Source of the DNA: Paraburkholderia tropica | GTDB taxonomy: Bacteria; Pseudomonadota; Gammaproteobacteria; Burkholderiales; Burkholderiaceae | Length of the DNA: 64,000 nucleotides | Assembly: GCF_900109265.1 (NCBI RefSeq) | Contig: NZ_FNZM01000010.1 | Coordinates: 124,001-188,000, forward strand | Direction of reading: 5' to 3' | Shown: piece after piece, positions 54,554-62,628 of the stretch | Layout of the letters: the number at the start of each line of letters is the position of its first letter | Numbering within the stretch: the first letter of the stretch is position 1 | Notes under the pieces: generated by a model | Seen by the model: the letters and a program-made list of their open reading frames with translations, nothing else | The model's database searches: none | Told to the model about the DNA's origin: nothing | Translations under genes and position numbers: made by a program

Positions 54554-55852
54554 TCATTCGTCGACGAGCGCCTGCAGGTCCACGGTGCGGGCGTTCGCGG
54601 CACTGCGTCGCATGGCGAGCCAGATCATGCCGGACACGAACACGCCGAATACGACGATGATCCATTGCACCGGCATTTTCGCCGTGAGCAGCAGCGCATA
54701 GGCGCCGAGCATCATCAGCACGGCGAGGTTCTGGTTGAAATTCTGCACGGCGATCGAGTGGCCCGCCGACAGCAGCGTCGCGCCGCGATGCTGGAGCAGG
54801 GCGTTCATCGGCACGATGAAAAAGCCCGCGAGCGCGCCGAGCGCGATCATCAGCGGATACGCGAACAGCAGATAAAAGGGCAGCACGAAGGTGCCGAAGC
54901 GCAGGCCTTCGCCGGCCGGAAACAGATTCTTGCTGTAGAACGCCATCGCCATGGCCACGACGCCGCAGAGCACGCCCACGGGCAGCACGCGCAGCGACGC
55001 GCGCAACGACACCCAGGCCGCCGCCGCGCCCGCGCCGAGCGCGATCCCGAGGCCCGTCACGCCCTGCATCACGGCGGCCTTCGAGAGCGTGAGGCCGAGG
55101 TTCGCGTCGGCCCATTTGAGCACCAGCAGTTGCAGCGTGACGGCCGCGCCCCACATCAGGGTCGTGACCCACAGCGCGATCTGCGCGAGCTTGTCGGCCC
55201 AGAGCACGTTGAAGCAGTGCACGAAGTCGCCCACCAGCCGCGCCGGTTCCTTGAGGCGGTTCTCGTAGCGCGCGCCCGTATCGGGAATGCCGACGTTGAT
55301 GAGCGCCGCGATCGCATAAGTGATCATGACTGCGAGCATCGCGAGATCGGCGGCCGAGTGGATCAGCGGCATCGGATGGTGCTGGACGAAACGCTGCGCG
55401 TAGGTCGACACTAGCGCGCCGCCGAGCATGGTGCCGACGATGGTCGAGAGCACGGTCGCCGATTCGAGCCACGCGTTGGCCGCGACGAGTTTCTCGGCGG
55501 GCAGCAATTCAGTGAGGATTCCATACTTTGCGGGCGAGTAGGCCGCCGCGCCGAAACCGACCACGCCGTACGCGATCATCGGGTGCACGCCCGCGATCAT
55601 CAGCATGCAGCCGGCGGCCTTGAGCGCGTTCGAGACGAACATCACGTGGCGCTTTTGCAGCGCGTCGGCGAACGCGCCAACGAAGGGCGCGAGCAGCACG
55701 TACGAGACCGTGAAGAATATCTGGAGGAGCGGCGTGACCCAGGCCGGCGACGAAATCACCGTGAGCAACGCGATTGCCGCGATCAGCAGTGCGTTGTCGG
55801 CGAGCGACGAAACGAACTGCGCGGCGATGATCGTGAAGAAGCCTTTTTTCAT
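54554..55852 (-). CDS. lplT: LplT-like lysophospholipid / MFS transporter
   Basis: A 432-residue inner-membrane permease of the major facilitator superfamily with about 12 transmembrane helices. It opens MKKGFFTIIAAQFVSSLADNALLIAAIA and has AAYSPAKYGILTELLP, characteristic of LplT, which flips lysophospholipids inward. In E. coli lplT is followed by aas; no aas is adjacent here, so the substrate may be different. The ATG at 55852 starts the conserved N-terminus; the frame extends upstream with a basic leader. Confidence 0.85.
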   Translation of the reverse strand: MKKGFFTIIAAQFVSSLADNALLIAAIALLTVISSPAWVTPLLQIFFTVSYVLLAPFVGAFADALQKRHVMFVSNALKAAGCMLMIAGVHPMIAYGVVGFGAAAYSPAKYGILTELLPAEKLVAANAWLESATVLSTIVGTMLGGALVSTYAQRFVQHHPMPLIHSAADLAMLAVMITYAIAALINVGIPDTGARYENRLKEPARLVGDFVHCFNVLWADKLAQIALWVTTLMWGAAVTLQLLVLKWADANLGLTLSKAAVMQGVTGLGIALGAGAAAAWVSLRASLRVLPVGVLCGVVAMAMAFYSKNLFPAGEGLRFGTFVLPFYLLFAYPLMIALGALAGFFIVPMNALLQHRGATLLSAGHSIAVQNFNQNLAVLMMLGAYALLLTAKMPVQWIIVVFGVFVSGMIWLAMRRSAANARTVDLQALVDE

Positions 55853-55977
55853 CGCGGGTTGGAGCGGTTGAACGGCGGCTCGATGGCCCAGGCGACCACG
55901 GCGCGGGAAACGCAATGGAAAGAAACCGGGACGCAACAGGAGCGAACCCGGCGCGCCAAAACCTCGGATTCACGACG

Positions 55978-55999
55978 AAAAAAGCGGCCGAAGCCGCTT
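55978..55999 (-). terminator. Rho-independent terminator with UUCG loop, minus strand
   Basis: On the minus strand AAGCGGC-TTCG-GCCGCTT is followed by TTTTT. It lies between suhB and lplT and ends suhB transcription. The rest of the 343-bp gap 55853-56195 shows no gene; the lplT promoter should be here. Confidence 0.85.
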
Positions 56000-56195
56000 G
56001 TTGTGGCGGGTGGGCGTCGTGCGGCGCGTGTTCGCGCTGCCGTGTCGCCGCTTTCCCCGCGGGTTGTGTCGCCGTGATCCTGCTTTTTCCAGTTTGCCCG
56101 ATTGTGACACGGGCCGCTGCGCGCCGCAGTGTTCCTCGCAATCGCCTGACGGCTTCATGCGCGACGGCGGCAGCGCGGATACGGCGTCAGCGCGC

Positions 56196-56996
56196 TCAGG
56201 CTTCCTTCTTGATGCGCGTGTACTTCGAGAGGATCGGCACCATTTGCGCGTAGATCTTCGGGTTGCCCGCGACGATTTCGCCGACGTGCAGGAAGTCCGA
56301 GTCGCCCGTGTAGTTGCCGATCAGGCCGCCGGCTTCCGTCACGAGCAGCGCGCCCGCAGCGACGTCCCAGGGATTGAGGCCCTGTTCGAAGAAGCCGTCC
56401 ATGCGGCCCGCGGCGACGTTCGCCAGATCGAGCGCAGCGGCGCCCGGGCGGCGCAGGCCGGCGCAGGCGTTGGTCATCGCGGCGAACAGATCGCAGTAGC
56501 TGTCGAGGCCGTCCTTTTCGCGGAACGGGAAGCCCGTGCCGATCAGGCCGTCGGCGAGACGGTCGCGGCGGCCGACGCGGATACGGCGGTCGTTCAGGAA
56601 CGCGCCGCGGCCGCGCGAAGCGGTGAAGAGGTCGTTGCGCGTCGGGTCATAGACCACGGCCTGCGTGACGATGCCCTTGTGTGCGAGCGCGATCGAGACG
56701 CAGTAGTACTGGAAACCGTGGATGAAGTTCGTGGTGCCGTCGAGCGGATCGATGATCCACTGGTATTCCGACTCGTGGGCCGATTCGCCCGATTCTTCGG
56801 CGAGGATCGCGTGGTCGGGGTAGGCGGTGGAGAGCGTTTCGATGATGGCGGCTTCGGCCGCCTTGTCGACTTCCGTGACGAAATCGTTGTGCTGCTTCTT
56901 CGCGACCTGCACGAGGTCGAGATCGAGCGACGCGCGGTTGATGATCTGTCCGGCGCGGCGCGCGGCCTTGACAGCGATGTTGAGCATGGGATGCAT
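56196..56996 (-). CDS. suhB: Inositol monophosphatase family protein SuhB
   Basis: A magnesium-dependent phosphatase of 266 residues. The family motifs are ILAEESGES, WIIDPLDGTTNFIHG and WDVAAGALLVTEAGG. E. coli SuhB also acts in transcription antitermination at rRNA operons. I chose the ATG at 56996 (MHPMLNIAVKAARRAG), the conserved start. The frame continues upstream without conservation. Confidence 0.95.
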   Translation of the reverse strand: MHPMLNIAVKAARRAGQIINRASLDLDLVQVAKKQHNDFVTEVDKAAEAAIIETLSTAYPDHAILAEESGESAHESEYQWIIDPLDGTTNFIHGFQYYCVSIALAHKGIVTQAVVYDPTRNDLFTASRGRGAFLNDRRIRVGRRDRLADGLIGTGFPFREKDGLDSYCDLFAAMTNACAGLRRPGAAALDLANVAAGRMDGFFEQGLNPWDVAAGALLVTEAGGLIGNYTGDSDFLHVGEIVAGNPKIYAQMVPILSKYTRIKKEA

Positions 56997-56999
56997 GAG

Positions 57000-57392
57000 C
57001 CTGGATCCTTGTTGTCCGGCGCGCGCATCGGCACGCGCACCGGTGGTGCGAAAGATAAAGCGTCTAACGATTGGACAGGGCGCGGGCCGAGCGGCCGCGG
57101 AACCTGTCCCGCCAACGGAGACGAATTGAATAAGAACGGGGCGCGGCGGCCTTGCGGACCCGGTTTTACGGCCACACGACTGACCGGAAAACGCGCGCGA
57201 ATCTGGCATTTTACCCGATTTCCGGTCCGCTTCGGGGAGACTTCGGATGGGCGCGGCGCGGGCGGTGGCGCAATGGCTCAGGGGCTCGCGCGGCCGTCGT
57301 CGCTGCGTCATCCCCGCGCCGTCCCCAATAGGCCGGGCGCGCGAGCCGCGCTAACATACACGCTTCACTGACCACGCCGTACGAGATTCATC
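57000..57392. other. Divergent suhB-trmJ intergenic region
   Basis: About 395 bp between the divergent starts of suhB and trmJ with no convincing gene. A minus-strand TAAAAT lies at 57213-57208, a possible suhB -10. I see no strong repeat or hairpin that would suggest an RNA gene. Confidence 0.4.
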
Positions 57393-58208
57393 TTGGAGCA
57401 CCCCGATTCACATGCCGCCGAAGCGGCTCACGAGCCGCTGCGCGGCGGTTTCACGTCCACGCGCTTCGTGCTGGTCGAGCCCAGCCATCCGGGCAACGTC
57501 GGCGCCGCGGCGCGCGCGCTGAAGACAATGGGCTTCTCGCGGCTCGTGCTGGTCGCACCGCGCGTACCGCAGGTGCACTGCGATCCCGAGGCCGTCGCCA
57601 TGGCAAGCGGCGCCGACGACGTGCTGGCCGCCGCGCACATCGTGCCGACGCTCGCCGACGCGCTCGTCGGCTCCTCCTGGTCGCTCGCGCTGACCGCGCG
57701 CACCCGCGAATACGGACCGCCGCCGGCCGCGCCGCGTCTCGCAGTGCAGGATGCCTGCCGCCAGGTCGCGCACGGCGACATCGCGCTGGTGTTCGGCAAC
57801 GAGCGCACCGGCCTGTCGAATGAAGACGTCGAGCGCTGCACCGCGCTCGCGCACATTCCGGCCAATCCGGCCTATAGCTCGCTCAATCTCGCGCAGGCCG
57901 TGCAGGTGCTGGCCTACGAACTGCGGCTCGCGTATCTGTCCGCGGAGACGCCGGGCGTCGCGCTGCCGACCGCCGGCGCGCAGGAAACGGCGACGCCGCT
58001 TGCCACCAGCGACGATATCGAGCGCATGTACGTGCATCTGGAAAACGCGCTGATCGCGCTCGATTTTCTCGATCCCGCCAATCCGAAGAAACTGATGTCG
58101 CGCTTGCGGCGTCTGTTTGCGCGTTCGGGGCTCGAGCGTGAGGAAGTCAACATCGTGCGCGGCATCGCCAAGCACATTCTCCTGAAGAGCAAGGACGGCG
58201 CGAAGTAG
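57393..58208 (+). CDS. trmJ: tRNA (cytidine/uridine-2'-O-)-methyltransferase TrmJ
   Basis: A SPOUT-class methyltransferase that modifies position 32 of tRNAs. It has 271 residues. FVLVEPSHPGNVGAAARALKTMGF near 24-47 is the N-terminal signature, and the SAM-binding knot has IALVFGNERTGLSNEDVERC and IPANPAYSSLNLAQAVQVLAYELR. The start is a TTG at 57393. Divergent from suhB. Confidence 0.92.
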   Translation: MEHPDSHAAEAAHEPLRGGFTSTRFVLVEPSHPGNVGAAARALKTMGFSRLVLVAPRVPQVHCDPEAVAMASGADDVLAAAHIVPTLADALVGSSWSLALTARTREYGPPPAAPRLAVQDACRQVAHGDIALVFGNERTGLSNEDVERCTALAHIPANPAYSSLNLAQAVQVLAYELRLAYLSAETPGVALPTAGAQETATPLATSDDIERMYVHLENALIALDFLDPANPKKLMSRLRRLFARSGLEREEVNIVRGIAKHILLKSKDGAK

Positions 58209-58290
58209 GCGTCTGCGGCGGGTTTCGGCGCGCTGGCGGGTCCAACCTTGATGGCCGCGTGGACTTCCGGGGCCGCGCGCGCCTTTCGCC

Positions 58291-58296
58291 TACAAT
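58291..58296 (+). promoter_or_regulatory. -10 box for cysE
   Basis: TACAAT in the context CCTACAATCGAC lies 150 bases before the cysE ATG, giving a leader of about 145 bases. No clear -35. Confidence 0.45.
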
Positions 58297-58320
58297 CGAC
58301 TGCACATCACAAGCAAATCA

Positions 58321-58360
58321 GCGTGGCTGCTAAGGGATTCGACTTTCCCTAAAACCACGC
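58321..58360 (+). promoter_or_regulatory. Structured element in the cysE leader
   Basis: An outer stem GCGTGG (58321-58326) / CCACGC (58355-58360) encloses an inner stem AGGGA (58333-58337) / TCCCT (58346-58350) with an 8-base loop. The two-level fold is in the leader of the cysE transcript. It could be a regulatory RNA structure; no known riboswitch is recognised. Confidence 0.4.
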
Positions 58361-58446
58361 ACGAGCCGCGCGCGCCACGCAGCGACGTCGCACTGATGAC
58401 GCGCGGCCGGTTCCCCTGTTCCTCACGTTCGAAGCGTGTGAAAGCC

Positions 58447-59319
58447 ATGTTCAAGAGACTTCGCGAAGATATCGCCACGATCCGCGAGCGCGATCCCGCC
58501 GCTCGCAGCGCCTGGGAAGTCCTCACCTGTTACCCGGGTCTGCACGCGCTCGTGCTGCATCGCTTCGCGCATGCCTGCTGGCGCGCGAAACGCCGCTGGC
58601 TCGCGCGTTATGTCTCGCAACTCGCGCGCTTTCTTACCGGCATCGAAATTCATCCGGGCGCGACCATCGGCCGACGCGTATTCATCGATCATGGCATGGG
58701 CGTCGTGATCGGCGAAACGGCGGAAGTCGGCGACGACTGCACGATCTATCAGGGCGTGACGCTCGGCGGCACCTCGCTCACGCGCGGCGCGAAGCGCCAT
58801 CCGACGCTCGGCGCGGGCGTGATCGTGGGGGCGGGCGCGAAAGTGCTCGGCGGATTCACGGTCGGCGCGCAGGCCAAGATCGGCTCGAACGCCGTGGTCG
58901 TGAAGCCGGTGCCCGAAGGCGCGACGGCGGTGGGCAATCCGGCGCGTATCGTTGTACCGGCGGTTGTGCCCGCGGTTGCGCCGGCAGTCGGGTCCGCGGC
59001 CGCGCACGAGAAGGCGTCGCCGCAGCCGTCGAAGGCCGCCGCGCGCGAGGGCTTTTGCGCGTACGGCATTTCGCCGAACGCCGACGATCCGGTGTCGCTG
59101 GCTATTCACGGTTTGATCGATCACGCGGCGACGCAAACGCAGCGCGTCGATTCGATCGTCGTCGCGCTCGAACGTCTGGGCGCGCGCCTCGAAGCGCTGC
59201 ATGGCGCCGATGCCGCGCTTGCCGAATTGCGTCGTCTTTCGGCGGGTTTCGAGGGCGGCGCTGCGCCTCGCGAAGCGGAGCAGGCGCGGTCGCGCGACGA
59301 GTCGACCGCGCGCGTTTGA
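58447..59319 (+). CDS. cysE: Serine O-acetyltransferase
   Basis: Makes O-acetylserine from serine and acetyl-CoA in cysteine synthesis. It has 290 residues. The short N-terminal helical region MFKRLREDIATIRERDPAA is followed by hexapeptide-repeat coils, FIDHGMGVVIGETAEVGDDCTIYQGVTLGGTS. A long C-terminal extension (about 180-290, Ala/Pro linker then a helical segment VDSIVVALERLGARLEAL) is unusual for the family but seen in beta-proteobacteria. The ATG at 58447 fits relatives. Confidence 0.92.
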   Translation: MFKRLREDIATIRERDPAARSAWEVLTCYPGLHALVLHRFAHACWRAKRRWLARYVSQLARFLTGIEIHPGATIGRRVFIDHGMGVVIGETAEVGDDCTIYQGVTLGGTSLTRGAKRHPTLGAGVIVGAGAKVLGGFTVGAQAKIGSNAVVVKPVPEGATAVGNPARIVVPAVVPAVAPAVGSAAAHEKASPQPSKAAAREGFCAYGISPNADDPVSLAIHGLIDHAATQTQRVDSIVVALERLGARLEALHGADAALAELRRLSAGFEGGAAPREAEQARSRDESTARV

Positions 59320-59359
59320 GCGTTTCCGATCGACGCCATCATCGCTCGCGTCACCAAAT

Positions 59360-59386
59360 AAAACAGCCGCTTGAAGCGGCTGTTTT
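59360..59386. terminator. Bidirectional rho-independent terminator
   Basis: The stem AAAACAGCCGCTT / AAGCGGCTGTTTT, closing a 1-2 base tip, lies between the convergent cysE (+) and lpxH (-), with a short T run on each strand. Confidence 0.85.
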
Positions 59387-59419
59387 CGTATCCGGTGCGA
59401 TCTCTCGCGCCTCGCGCCC

Positions 59420-60217
59420 TCAATCGAGCGGCAACATCCTGAACCCTTCCGCGTCCACGCGCAGAAAACCGCCACGCGGTTTGCCGTGATCGAGATCCCA
59501 GTCGGGCAGCACCCAGCGTGTGCCGCCGGGTTCCTGATGGCGCGCGGGCCGATGCGTATGACCGTGAATCATCGTGTTCGTGCGCGCGCGCTTGAACAGC
59601 GCCGCGACGCCTTTCGCCGTCACGTCGTATTTCGGCAGCGACGGCCCGTCGCGCCGTTCCTCGCTCGCGCGTCGCGCGCGTTCCGCGAGCGCGATGCGCC
59701 AACGATACGGCCACGCGAGAAACAGCAGTTGCGGCAGCCGGTTGCGCGCGAATTTACGGAAAAACTGATAGCCGCGATCGTCGGTGCACAGGGCGTCGCC
59801 GTGCGCGAGCGCGATGCGCGTGCCGAACGCGGTGATCGCGATGGGGTCGGGCAGCCAGATTGCGCCCGCCGCTTTCATGAAGCGTTTGCCCATCAGGAAA
59901 TCGCGATTGCCGTGCATGATGTACAGCGCGATGCCGCGCTCGGAGAGCGTGTGCATCAACGCGGCCATGCGCGCGAAAAACGGATTGGCGAGCATGTCGT
60001 CGCCGATCCAGTATTCGAAGAGGTCGCCGAGTATGAACACCGAGTCGGCCTGATCGGCCGTCACATGGATGAAGTGTTCGAACGCGGCGACCGTGTGCGG
60101 AATCGCTTCATTCAGATGCAGGTCCGAGATGAAGAGAAACGGGCGCGCCGCGTGAGGGCGCTTGCCCTCGCCGGGCACGCCCGCGGCGGCGTGTCTGAGT
60201 GCCTTGTCCTGCAGCAT
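59420..60217 (-). CDS. lpxH: UDP-2,3-diacylglucosamine hydrolase
   Basis: Calcineurin-like enzyme that makes lipid X in lipid A synthesis. It has 265 residues. The metal motifs are intact: FISDLHLNE, LGDLFEYWIGDD, MHGNRDFL, LAHGDALCTDD and IHGHTHRP. It is the last gene of a TPR-ppiA-ppiB-lpxH minus-strand group, 24 bp after ppiB. The first 25 residues are variable. Confidence 0.96.
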   Translation of the reverse strand: MLQDKALRHAAAGVPGEGKRPHAARPFLFISDLHLNEAIPHTVAAFEHFIHVTADQADSVFILGDLFEYWIGDDMLANPFFARMAALMHTLSERGIALYIMHGNRDFLMGKRFMKAAGAIWLPDPIAITAFGTRIALAHGDALCTDDRGYQFFRKFARNRLPQLLFLAWPYRWRIALAERARRASEERRDGPSLPKYDVTAKGVAALFKRARTNTMIHGHTHRPARHQEPGGTRWVLPDWDLDHGKPRGGFLRVDAEGFRMLPLD

Positions 60218-60241
60218 CGATGAAGCGAGCGCCCTGTTGCG

Positions 60242-60736
60242 TTATTCGACGACGACAGCCTTCTCGATCACGACGTCGTCGACCGGCACGTCCTGATGGA
60301 AGCCCTTCGAGCCCGTCTTGACCGACTTGATCTTCTCGACCACGTCGAGGCCGTCGACGACCTTGCCGAACACGGCGTAGCCCCAGCCTTGCGGCGTCGG
60401 CGACGAGTGGTTCAGGAAGTCGTTGTCGGCCACGTTGATGAAGAACTGCGCCGACGCCGAGTGCGGGTCGTTGGTGCGCGCCATCGCGATCGAGCCGCGC
60501 ACGTTCTTCAGGCCGTTGTTGGCTTCGTTTTCGATCGGCGCTTCGGTCGGCTTCTGCTTCATGCCGGCTTCGAAACCGCCGCCCTGGATCATGAAGCCGT
60601 CGATGACGCGGTGGAACACCGTGCCGTTGTAGTGGCCGCTGTTCACGTAGTTGAGGAAGTTAGCGACCGTCTTCGGCGCCTTTTCGGCGTTCAGTTCGAG
60701 CTTGATGACGCCGTGGTTCGTATGCAGTTCGACCAT
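60242..60736 (-). CDS. ppiB: Cytosolic cyclophilin-type peptidyl-prolyl isomerase
   Basis: A 164-residue cyclophilin with no signal peptide. Catalytic-site residues are seen in FHRVIDGFMIQGGGF, and RTNDPHSASAQFFINVADNDFLN is typical. AAAGGA precedes the ATG. It lies between ppiA and lpxH. Confidence 0.95.
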   Translation of the reverse strand: MVELHTNHGVIKLELNAEKAPKTVANFLNYVNSGHYNGTVFHRVIDGFMIQGGGFEAGMKQKPTEAPIENEANNGLKNVRGSIAMARTNDPHSASAQFFINVADNDFLNHSSPTPQGWGYAVFGKVVDGLDVVEKIKSVKTGSKGFHQDVPVDDVVIEKAVVVE

Positions 60737-60900
60737 GATGGAATCCTTTGCCAGTGGGTGCCTGAGTGTCTGAGGCGGGGGTGAGAGGGCGGTGCGGTTT
60801 CGGCACGAGGCGGGGCGTTTGCCTTCGCGTGTGCCGGCGCCGCGCCGCGCGACGAATGGTGGGGTGTGCGGTGCTTGCTGCCTGCTCGCTGCTGGCGCGC

Positions 60901-61482
60901 TTACTTGCCGACCACGGTGGCCGACTGGATCACGACGTTCGTTTGCGGCACGTCGGACATCGGGCCGCGCGAGGTCGTCGGCGTGGCTTCGATCTTCTTC
61001 ACGACGTCGAGACCCTGCGTGACCTTGCCGAACACGGCATAGCCGTTGCCGTCCGGATTCGGATAGTCGAGGTTGGCGTTGTCCACGGTGTTGATGAAGA
61101 ACTGCGCCGTCGCCGAATTCGGGTCGCTCGTGCGCGCCATCGCGAGCATGCCGGTGGTGTTCTTCAGGCCGTTCTTGCTTTCGAGCGGAATGGGCGCGCG
61201 CGTGGGCTTCTCGACGAAGCTCGTGGTGTAGCCGCCGCCCTGGATCATGAAGCCGCGGATCACGCGATGGAAGATCGTGCCGTTGTACTGGCCGGACTTC
61301 ACGTACTGGAGGAAGTTGTCGACGGTCTTGGGCGCCTTCTCGGGATAGAGTTCGACGCGAATGTCGCCATCACTGGTCTTGAAGAGCACCTGCGGATGCG
61401 CGGCTTGCGGGCCGTTCTGCGCAAAGGCGGGTGCGTTCGCGATCAGGGCGGCGCTACCGAGCGCCAACATCAACCATTTCAT
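60901..61482 (-). CDS. ppiA: Periplasmic cyclophilin-type peptidyl-prolyl isomerase
   Basis: A 193-residue cyclophilin with a cleavable signal (MKWLMLALGSAALIANAPAFA-Q, cleavage near 21). The active site is FHRVIRGFMIQGGGY, and RTSDPNSATAQFFINTVDNANLD matches ppiB. GAGG lies 6 bases before the ATG. The neighbour ppiB is its cytosolic paralogue, probably a local duplication. Confidence 0.94.
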   Translation of the reverse strand: MKWLMLALGSAALIANAPAFAQNGPQAAHPQVLFKTSDGDIRVELYPEKAPKTVDNFLQYVKSGQYNGTIFHRVIRGFMIQGGGYTTSFVEKPTRAPIPLESKNGLKNTTGMLAMARTSDPNSATAQFFINTVDNANLDYPNPDGNGYAVFGKVTQGLDVVKKIEATPTTSRGPMSDVPQTNVVIQSATVVGK

Positions 61483-61545
61483 GAGTATCCTCGGAAGTGC
61501 GGGGAAAAACGTGTCGCAGTCACGCCGCGCGCGGCGTGCTGCGGC

Positions 61546-62253
61546 TTAGTTCGATGGCGCCACGAAGGGCGGCATCGCGAGCGACCCGGTCGGGCCGCCG
61601 AACTGGATCACCGGATTGTCGAGCATCGGCCCCACGCGCTTGGTGGTGCTTGCGTCCGATGCCGCCGATTCGCCGCGCGCCTTCTTCGACGCCGCCGGCG
61701 GATTGACGATCTTCTCGATGTCGGCGAGACGCTGCTGCGTGGGTCCGCTCGTGTGGCCGAGCGAGGAGGCGCGGCGGTACGACGCGTCGGCCAGACGCAG
61801 GTACAGGTCGCCGAGATTTTCCCACGCGAGCGTGTACGACGGGTTCGCCTTCGTGGCCGTTTCCAGCGCGATGCGGGCTTCGTCGTAACGGCCGTGCTTC
61901 GCGTAGAGCGCCGCGAGATTGTTATAGGGCTCGGGCAGTTCCGGGTAGCTCTGCGTGAGTTCGGTGAAGGCTTCGATCGCGTCGTCGTCGCGGCCGAGAC
62001 GCGCGAGGATGGTCGCGCGCTTGAATTTCGCCTGCACGTCGCGCGGGTTCGTCTTGATGCGCGCGTCGAGTTCGTTCAGCGCCGAGGCCCAGTTGTGCTG
62101 GACGATGGCGGAGTCCGCGCCGGGCGTGCCGTCGGCCGTGGCGGGCGGTGCCGCATGCGCAGCGGACAGGCCGCCGAGAACGAAACCGACGCTCGCGAGA
62201 GCCGCCGCCGCAAAGGTCGCAGCGCGTGTCGCGCGGCCGCTGGAAGATTTCAT
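61546..62253 (-). CDS. Secreted tetratricopeptide-repeat protein
   Basis: A 235-residue protein with a signal peptide (MKSSSGRATRAATFAAAALASV..., cleavage AHA-A near 34). Two or three TPR units follow, with clear PRDVQAKFKRATILARLGRDDDAIEAFTELTQ and PEPYNNLAALYAKHGRYDEARIALETA. The C-terminal 70 residues are low complexity. It is the first gene of the ppiA-ppiB-lpxH group; role unknown, perhaps an envelope chaperone partner. The start at 62253 has no clear ribosome site. Confidence 0.85.
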   Translation of the reverse strand: MKSSSGRATRAATFAAAALASVGFVLGGLSAAHAAPPATADGTPGADSAIVQHNWASALNELDARIKTNPRDVQAKFKRATILARLGRDDDAIEAFTELTQSYPELPEPYNNLAALYAKHGRYDEARIALETATKANPSYTLAWENLGDLYLRLADASYRRASSLGHTSGPTQQRLADIEKIVNPPAASKKARGESAASDASTTKRVGPMLDNPVIQFGGPTGSLAMPPFVAPSN

Positions 62254-62628
62254 AGGGTGAGGTCGCGGTGTTATACTCCGAGCCATTCTAACAAAAGGTC
62301 TGTGCGTTTTCGTCGCGTGAAATCGCAGCGCCCGGTTCGGTGCCAGTTCCGGCTGGTTACGGGAAGTTCCGGAACGGTTGCGCGCCAGCTTCGCGAGCGA
62401 CATTGCAAACTTCGCGCAAACGTCATGCAGGCGTCGTCGCCCCGCAAGATTGCGCGCGATGCTGTGCTGAACGCCAGGCTTTCTTTCGCCACTCGTGGTC
62501 GTCTCCGCCCTGATGACTGATTGAGCGCGACTGTACGCAGCCTCCAGGAGCGCGGTGCTTCGCACGCACCCGCTGGCTGCTGTCGGCGCCGCCGCGGATT
62601 TCTTTCGACCCACGTATCCATCGTCTTT
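62254..62628. other. Divergent TPR-cysS intergenic region with paired AGTTCCGG repeats
   Basis: A 375-bp gap with no convincing gene. AGTTCCGG occurs at 62345-62352 and 62365-62372, exactly 20 bp apart (two helical turns); the second copy is part of the palindrome GTTCCGGAAC. A minus-strand TATAAC at 62275-62270 may be the -10 of the TPR gene. Confidence 0.4.
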
